Assembly (NCBI GenBank): GCA_903892355.1
Contig: CAITIE010000084.1
Location: 62,001-126,000 of the forward strand
Reading direction: 5' to 3'
Length of the DNA: 64,000 nt
Source of the DNA: an uncultured Pirellula sp.
GTDB taxonomy: Bacteria > Planctomycetota > Planctomycetia > Pirellulales > Pirellulaceae
The position numbers and the translations under genes are program-made. Numbering within the stretch: position 1 is the stretch's first letter; the number at the start of each line of letters is the position of its first letter. The notes beneath the pieces were generated by a model. That model had not been told where the DNA came from. It saw nothing but the letters and a program-made list of their open reading frames with translations, and made no database searches. This document shows, piece after piece, positions 30,301-38,778 of the stretch.

Positions 30301-31957
30301 CTCCAGTGTGATTTCTGGATTGGTCCGTGGATGGCCCAAGGATTACCGAATTGAGTTGTCCGACAAGAGCAGCGATGCGTTTGTCGCGAATTGGTTATCC
30401 GGCGACCTGCCGTTGGATGTAAAAGGTCAAGTGATCCAATTGGCGAGTTCACTTGGAGTTCGAAAACTCGAAGAGGCTGTTGGAAAGATTCGCTCTGAAT
30501 TGCTCACGATGGTCAATGACGGACAGTTGGATCCAACACAGCGATTGGCCGCAGCCAAGCAGATGATCTTGCTCGAGCCCACCAGCGAAAAAGTTCTGGA
30601 GTCGCTGCTCTCCCAAGTCAACGCGCAGTCGACCCCGGATTTCGCCGCTGGAATGGTTGCTGCGCTCGGAGGTAGCAAGGTCGACGGAATGGTTGGCAAG
30701 TTGCTCGAGCAAGCGCAGTCGATGCCACCGGATTTTCTACGAAACAGCATTCGAATGGTTCTGGGGCGTCCAGAGATGACTCGCGAGTTGATCGAGGCGA
30801 TCGAGGGTGGCAAGCTCACCATCAACGATCTCCAGTTGGATCAGCGGCAATTGCTTCGCGATCACCCGGATGCCAAGATCCGTGAAAAAGCGATCGCGAT
30901 GATGAAGAACAGCGGTGGGATTCCAAATGCGGACCGCCAGAAGGTGGTCGATGCGTGGATGCCGCTGACCACGGAGTCCGGGGATTCCGCCAAAGGAAAA
31001 GCTGTCTATCAAAAGCATTGTGCCTTGTGCCATAAGCATGGGGATATCGGAAACGCTATCGGCCCTGAATTGACAGGCATGGCGGTTCATCCCAAGGGGG
31101 AATTGCTGATCAACATCCTCGATCCGAATCGAAGTGTCGAAGGCAATTTCCGAACGTACAACGTTCAAACCGTGGATGGAAACATCGTGACCGGGATGAT
31201 GGCCGGTGAGAGCAAGACATCGATCGAAATCGTAAACGTCCAAGGCAAACGCGAGGTAGTGCTTCGCGAAGACATTGAACGGTTGAGCGGTTCGCAAAAG
31301 TCCCTGATGCCCGAAGGCTTCGAAAGTCAGATGACACGGGATGAAATGCGAGATCTGCTTGAGTTTTTGACCAGCAAAGGCAAGTATGTGCCGCTGTCGA
31401 TCGCTGGGGTAGCAACCTCCATCACGTCGCGCGGCATGTTCTTCGATCCTGATGGACAAGCAGAGCGACTCGTCTTCCCAGATTGGACACCGAAGTTCTT
31501 CAAAGGGGTTCCTTTTGTGTTGGTCGATCCGCAGGATGGCAAGGTCCCGAATGCCATTATGCTCAATGGCCCCAACGGGAAGATGGCGCCCAAGATGCCC
31601 AAGAGCGTCGATGTGGTGTGCAATTCGCCAGCGGTCGCGATCCACTTTTTGAGTGGTGTCGGAGGTTGGTCCTTCCCTGCGACGCGAGAGGGGTCGGTGA
31701 GTATGATCGTTCGGATCACCTATGAAGACGATACGACGGAGGATCACGAACTGATCAACGGAGAGCACTTTGCGGATTACATCCGCCGCGTGGATGTTCC
31801 AAAGAGCGAGTTCGCATTCGACCTCGCAGGTCGTCAGATTCGGTACTTCAGCGTGCAACCGAAGGAACGGAAATCGCTCAAGAAGATCAGCTTGGTCAAG
31901 GGACGGGATGCATCCGCACCGGTAGTGATGTCCATGACCTTGCAAACGACGGAGTGA
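27377..31957 (+). CDS. Giant secreted ThuA / PVC-type dehydrogenase / cytochrome c protein
   Basis: The 1526-residue product begins with a signal segment (FMALIPMLVAFSGTHS) and has domains in this order: a ThuA-like domain (residues about 35-260, ILFLGDQGHHRP, WVRTHGEGRVFYTAWGHN), a PVC-type membrane-bound dehydrogenase beta-propeller (about 310-750, RLWVCETVDYPNE, VCEDTNGDGKADKF, VLDWYNFIVQHNPTP), a helical HEAT-like region, and a haem-binding cytochrome c domain with CALCHKHG (about residue 1215) and GPELTG. A last domain of about 170 residues resembles a ligand-binding module. Such proteins are planctomycete hallmarks and probably oxidise sugars in the periplasm; ThuA domains are linked to disaccharide use. 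The start has AGAGAAG just upstream. It follows the Gfo/Idh/MocA gene, which supports a sugar-oxidation role by association. Confidence 0.9.
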   Translation: MNVSGFGRSVAWRSLFRMFMALIPMLVAFSGTHSRGVAVGQEGIRILFLGDQGHHRPSDLYRVLEPAMKKYGIQIVYSEDVANSLTKQRLNEFDGLLIYANIDVIGKDQEKAMLDYVASGKGIIPLHCASFCFRNSDAYVALVGAQFKEHGGQRFTTRIVEPKHPIMQGFSGFESWDETYIHHMHNTKDRIVLEERRQGKLAEGTQAEPWTWVRTHGEGRVFYTAWGHNMDTWGNEGFQNLVARGITWACKRDLSTIPRYSDPSRFDIPKMTAARKDVAEFTFADVGKEIPNYTPNEKWGVQGERKSRMQNPITAVESQKHYIAPEGFDVKLWASEKDMLDGEADKGIAGLGGKPIAMNWDERGRLWVCETVDYPNELQVPGKGRDRIRVCEDTNGDGKADKFTVFASEMSIPTAIVAYRGGVLVQDGTKTIYMKDTDGDDVADMKQELITGWAMGDTHGGVSNFQYGMDNWIWAMQGYNDSYPVINGEKQQGFRQGFWRFALEQSPSKSTAPVYAIAKDGSTDTTATSKFDAHSLRVSKLEFVRSTNNNTWGFGISEEGLIFGSTANGNPSIFMPIPNRYYERVTGWSPQVLSNIADGFKFEPVTENVRQVDWHGGYTAAAGHALYTARNYPKHWWNRLAFVCEPTGHLVGSFVLSRDGAGYRSTSPFNLVASNDEWAAPIMAEVGPDGNVWVLDWYNFIVQHNPTPQGFETGKGNAYETKLRDKRYGRVYRVVYNGSEGMSTEELSRGDALVRGGLAKASENSIVAALQHPNMFWRRSAQRLLVEKSKLEPATIAALQALVNNKSVDDAGLNVGAIHAIWVLAAHGQWSGDLVGASMRHPSAGVARNAVAAAVPSEASAAQVLESKLLSSEDPQVKLAALLKLADCPAGTPGVAEAIIASSESATDRWLLDAWTSAAATHAADLLPRFASQKVNVSSELAGRLAIVAEHAARNKLKADSIAALIESKSNPQVISSVISGLVRGWPKDYRIELSDKSSDAFVANWLSGDLPLDVKGQVIQLASSLGVRKLEEAVGKIRSELLTMVNDGQLDPTQRLAAAKQMILLEPTSEKVLESLLSQVNAQSTPDFAAGMVAALGGSKVDGMVGKLLEQAQSMPPDFLRNSIRMVLGRPEMTRELIEAIEGGKLTINDLQLDQRQLLRDHPDAKIREKAIAMMKNSGGIPNADRQKVVDAWMPLTTESGDSAKGKAVYQKHCALCHKHGDIGNAIGPELTGMAVHPKGELLINILDPNRSVEGNFRTYNVQTVDGNIVTGMMAGESKTSIEIVNVQGKREVVLREDIERLSGSQKSLMPEGFESQMTRDEMRDLLEFLTSKGKYVPLSIAGVATSITSRGMFFDPDGQAERLVFPDWTPKFFKGVPFVLVDPQDGKVPNAIMLNGPNGKMAPKMPKSVDVVCNSPAVAIHFLSGVGGWSFPATREGSVSMIVRITYEDDTTEDHELINGEHFADYIRRVDVPKSEFAFDLAGRQIRYFSVQPKERKSLKKISLVKGRDASAPVVMSMTLQTTE

Positions 31958-32073
31958 CCCATCAGCGATCGGTTCTTGGCGACCGCTTTCGGGGGCTAAG
32001 AAACTTTGATTCGAAGCGGATTGGATAGTCGGAGCGGATTGGACCTGAAGTCGTACCGATCGATAACGTAATG

Positions 32074-32109
32074 AGTGGCCTCGCAGGAATACGAGGCCAC
32101 TTTCGTTTT
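32074..32109 (+). terminator. Intrinsic terminator behind the ThuA/PVC gene
   Basis: AGTGGCCTCG at 32074-32083 pairs with CGAGGCCACT at 32092-32101 around an 8-nt loop and is followed by TTCGTTTT. It lies between convergent genes; the T tract favours termination of plus-strand RNA. Confidence 0.8.
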
Positions 32110-32136
32110 GCTAGATGGAACAACGATCTGGGGCTA

Positions 32137-32469
32137 TTAGTAACCGTATTCGTTTCCTGGGATGACCGTGTAGGTTTGCACGGCGACGAAGCGTCGTGTG
32201 CGGGGGGTGACAGCTGAGTAGAAGAAGTTGCCGTTGATCTCTGGTTGACCAAAGTTGAATCCAGCGGCTTCGTATTGACGAATCACGGCATATCGGTTCT
32301 CGGAATCTTGGCGAGCACGCATCATCAGGTAGTTTTGGGCTGGCGACTTTTCGAACCGAGCGCGAGGCATCGGAGCCGATCCCGAACGTCCGGGGTCTTG
32401 AGCGTAGCAGATACCAGCGGTGAGGGTTACGAAAGCGGAGAGAGCGAACGTGACTGAAAATAGTTTCAT
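32137..32469 (-). CDS. Small secreted protein of unknown function
   Basis: The 110-residue product has a clear signal peptide (MKLFSVTFALSAFVTL, cleavage likely after ICYAQ) and a mature part with no domain I know, containing MRARQDSENRYAVIRQY and a C-terminal TYTVIPGNEYGY. AGGA lies nine bases before the ATG. The open frame continues far upstream of it, but the signal peptide and ribosome binding site define this start. It is convergent with the ThuA/PVC gene and divergent from serS. Confidence 0.72.
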   Translation of the reverse strand: MKLFSVTFALSAFVTLTAGICYAQDPGRSGSAPMPRARFEKSPAQNYLMMRARQDSENRYAVIRQYEAAGFNFGQPEINGNFFYSAVTPRTRRFVAVQTYTVIPGNEYGY

Positions 32470-32782
32470 GGGGGGCTTCCTGATATCAAGGAATTTTCGA
32501 AGACCACCTTCCATGGCTGGTGCAATCGCTGATCCAACGCGATCGTCGACGCGCGGCTTGTGACAGCGCTTGCGTGTTTTCTCGGCAAGAACGCATTCGT
32601 CGGTAGCGGATTTTGGATGAAACCGTTGGCAATTAAGAGATTCCGGCCGATTGACCGATGCGACAAGCATATTTTTACGTGCCGAGACAAACCGCCGTTT
32701 CCAAACTTGCTGGGAATTGGATAAACTTTGCGGGTTGTACGTGGCTAATCGGCTCGCTCGTGGCCGATCGGTTAGGACGGTG

Positions 32783-32821
32783 CCCGTGTTCGTCACCCGT
32801 GTTTGTAGCCCGTGTTCGTAT
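32783..32821. repeat. Tandem repeat, 13 bp x 3
   Basis: CCCGTGTTCGTCA, CCCGTGTTTGTAG and CCCGTGTTCGTAT follow one another, ending 38 bp before the serS start. Confidence 0.88.
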
Positions 32822-32859
32822 TTTCATGAAGTGTTCCTCAAGCCCCCCAAACACCAAAC

Positions 32860-34140
32860 ATGCTGGATCGAAAATTCGTAGTGGACAATGCGGAAGCTGT
32901 TAAGGCGAATTGCGTTCATCGCGGGACTCCGGCAGAGATCGATCGCGTCGTGCAGTTGGAGTTGCAGCGAAGGGCGAAGCTTTCCGAGGCGGAGGAGCAC
33001 AATCGTCAAGCGAACGCGATCAGCGCTCAGATGGGCAAGGCTACGCCGGAGCAGCGTGAGCAACTGAAAGAACAAGGGCGTAAGCTGCGCGAGCAAAAAG
33101 AGAAAGCGCAAGCCGAACACGATGAATTAGAACGTGAGATCGATGGCCTTTTGGCGCGTGTTCCCAACATGACCCATCCGGACGCCCCGATCGGTGGGGA
33201 TGATGCGTCGAATCTTGAGATTGCCCGAGGCAAAACACCGATTCCGCAATTCGACTTTAAGCCGAAAGATCATTTGGAGTTGGGGCATCTCCACGACATG
33301 ATCGATTTTGAAGCAGGGGCGCGTGTTGCGGGTGCCGGGTTTTATTTTCTGAAACGAGATGCAGTGCTGCTCGAGTTGGCACTGCAGCAATTTGCTGTTT
33401 CCCACCTTGTTCGTAAGGGTTTTGTACCGATTTCGACCCCGGATGTCGCCAATACGGAAATCTTGCATGGTATCGGGTTCATTCCCCGCGGGCCCGAAAC
33501 CCAGATCTATAGCATCGAGAACACCGAGTTGAACTTGGTGGCGACCGCCGAGATCACGTTAGGAGGGATGTATTCCAACCAAGTCCTCGAGGCGGAGCAA
33601 TTGCCATTGAAATTGGTGGGAATCAGCCACTGCTTCCGGACCGAAGCGGGTGCGGCAGGGCGAGCTTCGCGAGGCCTCTATCGCGTGCATCAATTCACCA
33701 AGATCGAAATGTTCGCATTCACGCAGCCTCAGGATAGCAGCGCTGTTCACGAGGAGTTGCGAGAGATCGAATGCGAGTTATTCGATTTGCTAGAGGTTCC
33801 TTACCGGGTTGTAGACACGGCCACTGGCGATCTCGGTGGTCCTGCGTATCGCAAGTACGACCTTGAGGCGTGGATGCCAGGGCGCGGAACGGGTGGGGAG
33901 TGGGGTGAAGTCACCAGCACCTCCAACTGCACCGACTACCAAGCGCGGCGGTTGAACATTCGTTACCGAGTCAAAGGTGAAAAAGGGACCCATTTAACGC
34001 ACACCTTGAATGGTACCGCTATCGCGATTAGCCGTGCCATCATTGCGGTGATGGAGAACCATCAGCAAGCGGACGGTTCCATCCGGGTGCCCAAGGTCTT
34101 GGTTCCATGGGTCGGCAAGGAGTGGATTGGGCGAGACTGA
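32860..34140 (+). CDS. serS: Seryl-tRNA synthetase
   Basis: SerRS charges tRNA-Ser in the cytoplasm. The 426-residue product has the N-terminal coiled-coil arm (residues about 30-105, rich in Glu/Lys/Gln), class II motif 2 in SHCFRTEAGAAGRASRGLYR, the adjacent HQFTKIEMF, TSTSNCTDYQARR and motif 3 in HTLNGTAIAISR. Length is normal. The start is the ATG reading MLDRKFVVDN, where family members begin. It stands alone. Downstream are two hexamer arrays in opposite orientation. Confidence 0.96.
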   Translation: MLDRKFVVDNAEAVKANCVHRGTPAEIDRVVQLELQRRAKLSEAEEHNRQANAISAQMGKATPEQREQLKEQGRKLREQKEKAQAEHDELEREIDGLLARVPNMTHPDAPIGGDDASNLEIARGKTPIPQFDFKPKDHLELGHLHDMIDFEAGARVAGAGFYFLKRDAVLLELALQQFAVSHLVRKGFVPISTPDVANTEILHGIGFIPRGPETQIYSIENTELNLVATAEITLGGMYSNQVLEAEQLPLKLVGISHCFRTEAGAAGRASRGLYRVHQFTKIEMFAFTQPQDSSAVHEELREIECELFDLLEVPYRVVDTATGDLGGPAYRKYDLEAWMPGRGTGGEWGEVTSTSNCTDYQARRLNIRYRVKGEKGTHLTHTLNGTAIAISRAIIAVMENHQQADGSIRVPKVLVPWVGKEWIGRD

Positions 34141-34254
34141 GTCATCCCCTGCAGATCCAACGGCAACCATCACCGAATAGCCGCCAGAGAAGTTTCTAAA
34201 ATTGAGCGCAGCCAACCGGCAACTTAGGTTCATTGCTTTGTTCCAGCTGTTTTC

Positions 34255-34344
<90 letters not shown>

Positions 34345-35082
34345 TCAGTGAAGCGGCGCTCGTGCTCGATCGACGTAGCGATTGTATCACTCCGTTATGG
34401 TCGATGCGCTGGTCGGATTGGAAGTTGCGACCGGGTAGGCGAATGGAAATAAGAAGGACAGCCTACGAGATCAGGAAATGCAGTCTGCCAGCCGTACCGG
34501 ACATCGCAATGCTGCCATGCGAGCGAGCCAATCGATTACGATTACGATTACGATTACGATTACGATTACGATTACGATTACGAGCAGGAGCAGGAGCAGG
34601 AGCACGAGCACGATTACGATTACGATTACGATTACGAGCACGGTAGGATCCCGTAGTCGCGCAGGCTGGAGCTGGGATTTGTGTCGTTAATAGTTCCGTC
34701 CAGTCTCCGTCGTTGTTGCCTCTAGAATCGCAATGAGCATGCACATCGCGGCTAATTCAGCGATTGGATCCAGGCCATCCGCTACCCTCGCTGAACGTTT
34801 TTTCATCAGGTCGAATTGGTGGGGCGAATTGGTTTTCAGAACCGAACAAGAAAACCTTCGAAAATTTCTAAAAAAGAAGTTGGCTGCTGTGTCAAAGCAC
34901 CGATGGATGGGGTACATTTACGTCACAGTGGGGGGTGCAGGCAGGCTGCTGTGCTGATCCATGAGATGAATCAATCAAAAAGAACTTGCCTCACCTGGCT
35001 TTGGTTGGATTTCGGGCGTGACCAACCGCTGTCGGGTGAGGCTTTTCTATTTCTGCGGAGCGACTTTTGAGTTTCTCTCCGA
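34345..35082. other. Spacer downstream of serS without a convincing gene
   Basis: Apart from the hexamer array at 34533-34640 I see nothing that looks like a gene. Short frames here encode RSRS- or TITI-type low-complexity peptides that simply follow the repeats. Confidence 0.65.
34533..34640. repeat. Mosaic hexamer array 2, 18 units of [C/G]GA[TT/GC]A
   Basis: Eight CGATTA, then CGAGCA, three GGAGCA, CGAGCA, four CGATTA and a last CGAGCA, all in one phase without interruption. The array is inverted relative to array 1, 188 bp away. Confidence 0.97.
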
Positions 35083-35751
35083 TCAACCGTCGTCGCCGAC
35101 GTCTTCATTGTCGCTTATCTCGCCATGAGTACCGAATTGGCTGAGGTCGATCGCGAACGGGTTTAAATCCTGCTCACTCGGGTCCGAGGTAGATTCAGCA
35201 ACGGTTCCCTCCGGAGAAGCTTGCAAGGACTGGATCATGGTGATCAGCATGGCTTGAAAGACCCGTTCCATGGAGGTGAAATCGCGGTCCTCGGCTTGGA
35301 ATTGCACAAGGAACGTATGCTGAGCGAATTGGAAGGAAATCAATCGGACCGTGATGAGGAGGTCGAGGTAGTAGAAGTTTAAGTCGGTACCTCGACTGGC
35401 GTTTGGGACGTTGCTTTTCGGTTGCGATGGGGCGCTTTTCGGTTGCGATGGGGCGCTTTTCGGTTGCGATGGGGCAAGGTCGACGTGGAGGAGTTCGCGT
35501 TCTGGTGCGAACGATGATAGCTCGATACCTTCGTAATCGGCTGCGATGGCTTTGGTGGCTTCCTCGATCGCTTCGTCCGGAGATACGCTTCGAGGGTAGC
35601 GGTAGACCGACATGAACGCGCTGGTAGGACTTTGCAGATTAAAACCTACGACCGTTGATTGGTCCGCGTGTTCCGCGACGGTTTCTTCCGAGAGTTGCCA
35701 GTTTTCGGGGTAGGTGCAAGCGAGACCGAGGCCTCGATAAACTTTGGTCAA
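35083..35751 (-). CDS. Conserved hypothetical protein, TTG start
   Basis: I do not recognise a family. The 222-residue product begins YRGLGLACTYPENWQLSEET, which resembles the start of DcrB/PsbP-like beta-sheet domains (a short strand followed by YPxxW), has no signal peptide, and ends in an acidic tail (about 50 residues rich in Asp/Glu/Ser). Between them lies a 21-bp x 3 in-frame repeat (SQPKSAP). The first possible start is TTG with GAAGGA about ten bases upstream; a later ATG (MSVYRYPRS) would remove the conserved-looking beginning. It lies 111 bp downstream of the acyltransferase gene on the same strand. Confidence 0.68.
   Translation of the reverse strand: MTKVYRGLGLACTYPENWQLSEETVAEHADQSTVVGFNLQSPTSAFMSVYRYPRSVSPDEAIEEATKAIAADYEGIELSSFAPERELLHVDLAPSQPKSAPSQPKSAPSQPKSNVPNASRGTDLNFYYLDLLITVRLISFQFAQHTFLVQFQAEDRDFTSMERVFQAMLITMIQSLQASPEGTVAESTSDPSEQDLNPFAIDLSQFGTHGEISDNEDVGDDG
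35414..35476. repeat. In-frame 21-bp x 3 repeat inside the hypothetical gene
   Basis: CTTTTCGGTTGCGATGGGGCG occurs twice exactly and a third time with one change at the end, encoding three SQPKSAP units on the minus strand. Confidence 0.97.
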
Positions 35752-35862
35752 GAAAAGTGTTCCTTCGTCAACGGTGTCTTGGATTTGCTATGCGTGAGTA
35801 GCGGTTTGCTAGTTGTGAGCAGCGGTAGAGGGGCAGGCACTTCGTTCAGTTGCGATATTAAA

Positions 35863-36831
35863 TCAAGCAGCCGCGGTATTTGATGCAGCAGCGGACCGAG
35901 CGCGCTTGGGTGGTTCTCCACGCCAGCGTCGGTGGACCCACCAGTACTGCTGAGGCGTTTCGCGAATCGCACCTTCAAGGCACTGATTGTACCATTTGGT
36001 GAGAGATTGGATGGAGTCCGGGCACTGGGGGTCTTTGGGGTCTGCGATTCCGAGTGCCTTCAGTTCGAATTGCAGAGGCTTTTTCGTGCGGACATTGCTG
36101 CATACCAGCATCGGAGCACCGCTTGAGAGCGTGAATAGAGCAAGGGCCTTGTGGCAGGAAGCGGGGTGACCGAGAAAATCGACCCAGCAACCTTTTGGGC
36201 CGCCATACTGGTCTGCCAGGAGGGCCAGTCCTCCGCCATTTTCCAAAAGGGTTTCGATCGCAGGAGCACTGCCGGTTTTCGGTAGCAGGTGTTGACCACC
36301 GAGCGATCGAAAACGGTTGACAAAGTCATGAATGAATCCGTTGTCGAGCGGGCGAGCGATGGTGGTGGTGCTGATACCAAAAATCCCTGTTACGAACCCT
36401 GCGAGTTCGAAATTGCCAAAGTGTCCGGAGACGAGAACCTTAGGGCGTTGGTCCAAAGTGACTTTTAGGATCGGTTTACGGTTGGCGATCAGAAAGTGCT
36501 CGTGCCAGTTTTCGCGGTGGATTTTTCGGGGGGCATGCGCTATTTCACAGACCATAAGGAGCAAGTGTTCCCACATTTTTTGCTGGACATCGCGAGACTC
36601 TGTCGAGGTCCATTGGGGGAAAACAAGTTGCAGGTTTTCCTCGACGAGCCGTCGGCGAATCTTCACGTGGTGGGTCAGGATGTATGCCAATACGCTGCAA
36701 ACACGTTGGCAGCGCTCGATCGACATCGACTGGAGCAGTGCGATAAAAAGCCGAAAAACCACATAAACCAGCTTGTCCTTAACGGAGTAGCTCTGGTGTT
36801 CCGGGATCTCGCGGTCTTCTTTACCTTCCAT
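35863..36831 (-). CDS. LpxL/HtrB-type lipid A acyltransferase family protein
   Basis: The 322-residue product belongs to the lysophospholipid/lipid A acyltransferase family, which adds secondary acyl chains to lipid A at the inner membrane. It shows the catalytic HX4[D/E]-type motif HFGNFE (about residue 145), GGGLALLADQ (the family's conserved Asp-Gln block) and a C-terminal YWWVHRRWRG. An N-terminal hydrophobic segment (LVYVVFRLFIALLQSM) serves as membrane anchor. Planctomycetes do make lipopolysaccharide-like lipids, which fits. lpx genes are not adjacent, so the acyl acceptor is uncertain. Confidence 0.87.
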   Translation of the reverse strand: MEGKEDREIPEHQSYSVKDKLVYVVFRLFIALLQSMSIERCQRVCSVLAYILTHHVKIRRRLVEENLQLVFPQWTSTESRDVQQKMWEHLLLMVCEIAHAPRKIHRENWHEHFLIANRKPILKVTLDQRPKVLVSGHFGNFELAGFVTGIFGISTTTIARPLDNGFIHDFVNRFRSLGGQHLLPKTGSAPAIETLLENGGGLALLADQYGGPKGCWVDFLGHPASCHKALALFTLSSGAPMLVCSNVRTKKPLQFELKALGIADPKDPQCPDSIQSLTKWYNQCLEGAIRETPQQYWWVHRRWRGEPPKRARSAAASNTAAA

Positions 36832-36914
36832 GGTGGAATCGATCTTCCAAGAGTAGATTGCAGAATGTTAATCATGGCGGTGGGCGGCTTGGTTATAGCC
36901 GATCGCGGGGGGGA

Positions 36915-36968
36915 GAAGACAGAGCAGTGTTCGAAGGCAGAGCAGTATTCGAAGACAGAGCAGTGTTC
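36915..36968. repeat. Tandem repeat, 18 bp x 3
   Basis: GAAGACAGAGCAGTGTTC occurs at 36915 and 36951 exactly, with a two-base variant between. It lies upstream of the acyltransferase start in the spacer behind the DinB-like gene. Confidence 0.95.
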
Positions 36969-37107
36969 TAATGCCGTGCAGGGGGTAGAGGCGGAACAGG
37001 GTAGGTGGGCCTTGTCGGTGGCGTTCCCCTTTCGGGCGTTCATTAAGCAAGCAATTTGGTTGGAACTCCCTGCGATGTCAAATTGCCGTTTTCAGCGAAT
37101 CGGTTTT

Positions 37108-37647
37108 TCAGCGAACAGGGTCGAGTCCGTGGGCACGGCGGAGCAAACCGATTTGGCCCGCGTGAATCGACTCGTGGAGCGGGCAGAAAAGCAGCGCTCC
37201 GAGTTTGATCGGGTAGGCGGTGTAGGGCATGTCGGTCGGTTCCGCCAAGGATTCCGCGGACATTGTAGGAACGAATGCCATCGCGGCTGTGTGGATCTTG
37301 GCCAAAAGTTCCAGCATTTCGGACTTGGTTGCCTCGAGCGTTTCTTCCTCCGACGGAACGCTTCCTCGGGCGTAGCGTTTTCTGAGCCATCCTGGCATTA
37401 GATCCAAGTCACCTTCGGCCCTGCCTCGCTGCCGGAAAAGCATCAGGCCATATTGGGCTACGGCGAGATGTCCTATCTGCCAAGCGAAATGGGTCGGAAC
37501 CCCCTTCGCGGGTGTGTGCCACAATTCATCCGGTACATTGGCGATCAGGTTGAGTGTGTAGTCTCTGGAAAAGACCATTTGGCCGAGCATCGCATCACGC
37601 ATTGCCAATAGTTTCTCAGGGGAAAGAGCTTCCGACGAGGTTTCCAT
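37108..37647 (-). CDS. DinB-like four-helix protein
   Basis: The 179-residue product has the metal-ligand pattern of the DinB/YfiT superfamily: a His in HFAWQIGHLAVAQYG (about residue 55) and a late HESIHAGQIGLLRR (about residue 160), spaced along a four-helix bundle. Members bind a divalent metal and include thiol-dependent transferases and damage-inducible proteins of unknown function. The substrate cannot be inferred. It stands alone between the acyltransferase and the Spy-like gene. Confidence 0.8.
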   Translation of the reverse strand: METSSEALSPEKLLAMRDAMLGQMVFSRDYTLNLIANVPDELWHTPAKGVPTHFAWQIGHLAVAQYGLMLFRQRGRAEGDLDLMPGWLRKRYARGSVPSEEETLEATKSEMLELLAKIHTAAMAFVPTMSAESLAEPTDMPYTAYPIKLGALLFCPLHESIHAGQIGLLRRAHGLDPVR

Positions 37648-37841
37648 ATAAATTTTCTTTCTTGCCGCGAAACGTATGCTTGGGTGTTGGGTTAGAATCC
37701 CGAAGCGGCCGATCGGAAGTACATAAGTAGGATTCCAAATCTAGCCGTCGTGATGGTTGTCGAAAAACGTTATTTTGGGTTGGTAACCATCGTCGCATCA
37801 TTTTCCAATCTTCTCAACCGGGGCTCAGTGATATGCCAATC

Positions 37842-38609
37842 ATGAAGATGTTATCTCGAATCGCGTTCGCGGCGTGTGTCGTTAGTGCGCTTGCTGTTTC
37901 AGCTGTAGCTCAAGGCCCCGGAGGCCGCGGCGGTGCTGGTGGTGGACGCATGGGTGGTATGGGCATGGGGATGGGCATGGGGGGTGGTCCCTCCGGTCTT
38001 CTCATGATGAAAGAAGTCCGTGAGGAATTGAAACTGGACGACGACCAAGTCAAAGAGCTCGAAGACATGGGCAAGGCGATGATGGAGAGCATGCAGAGCA
38101 TGCGTCCGCAACCTGGGCAGCAGCCTGATCCGGCTGCGATGCAAGCCAACATGGAAAAGATGCGCAAAGCGATGGCTGAGTCGGAATCCAAGTTGGAGGA
38201 GATTCTGGATCCGAAGCAATTGGATCGTTTGGTCGGATTGGTGATTCAGCGAGACAATCTCCGAGCGATCAATAGCAAGATGGTTGCTGCAAAGTTGGGT
38301 ATCACCGACGAGCAGAAGGCCAAGATGGCGGACGTTGAAAAGGAAAGCCAAGAAAAGATGCGCGAGCTGTTCCAAGGTGGATTCAGCCCAGAGATGCGAG
38401 ACAAGATGCGTGAAATGCGAGAAGAGAGCGACAACAAGCTCAAGGCGATCTTGACCGACAAGCAAAAGACCGACATGGAAGCTTTGAAGGGTGCTGAGTT
38501 CAAGTTCCCTGAGCCACAATGGGGTCGAGGCGGCCCTGGTGGACAAGGCGGCCCTGGCGGACAAGGTGGTGGTCGAGGAAACCGTCGCCCCGGTGGTGAT
38601 GGAGTCTAA
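37842..38609 (+). CDS. Spy/LTXXQ-like secreted Met- and Gly-rich protein
   Basis: The 255-residue product (from the ATG reading MKMLSRIAFAA; one three codons earlier is possible) has a signal peptide ending about SAVAQ, a Gly/Met-rich stretch (GGMGMGMGMGGG), then two helical hairpin units: EVREELKLDDDQVKELEDM and AAKLGITDEQKAKMADVEKE, each of the type seen in Spy/CpxP-like proteins. A C-terminal Gly-rich tail contains an 18-bp duplication (GPGGQG). Proteins of this type are common and numerous in planctomycetes; a periplasmic chaperone or metal-binding role is only analogy. It ends 73 bp before a strong terminator. Confidence 0.78.
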   Translation: MKMLSRIAFAACVVSALAVSAVAQGPGGRGGAGGGRMGGMGMGMGMGGGPSGLLMMKEVREELKLDDDQVKELEDMGKAMMESMQSMRPQPGQQPDPAAMQANMEKMRKAMAESESKLEEILDPKQLDRLVGLVIQRDNLRAINSKMVAAKLGITDEQKAKMADVEKESQEKMRELFQGGFSPEMRDKMREMREESDNKLKAILTDKQKTDMEALKGAEFKFPEPQWGRGGPGGQGGPGGQGGGRGNRRPGGDGV

Positions 38610-38682
38610 TAGGAACTCCAGGCCCCAGCCTCGTTTGTGATAACCAGCGAGCTGATAGCACGAGCTTCAATGAATTTCTAAT

Positions 38683-38712
38683 AAAAGGCCAGCGGAACCG
38701 CTGGCCTTTTTT
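38683..38712 (+). terminator. Strong intrinsic terminator behind the Spy-like gene
   Basis: AAAAGGCCAGCGG at 38683-38695 is followed after two bases by its exact complement at 38698-38710 and then more T. The symmetric A/T flanks would also let it end minus-strand RNA from the convergent UvrC-like gene. Confidence 0.92.
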
Positions 38713-38778
38713 GATTCAGTGGTTTGGATTGTTTTGTTTGTTGAGGCGCGTGGATCGCTCTCTGGATGGAAGAGTTCG

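Noticed and set aside
30737-31945. 402-codon open frame antisense to the ThuA/PVC gene
   Set aside because: Same reason: complete overlap with a clearly coding sequence and no recognisable domain.
36496-37401. 301-codon plus-strand frame across the acyltransferase and DinB-like genes
   Set aside because: It overlaps two convincing minus-strand genes and reads through the 18-bp repeat; no homology recognised.
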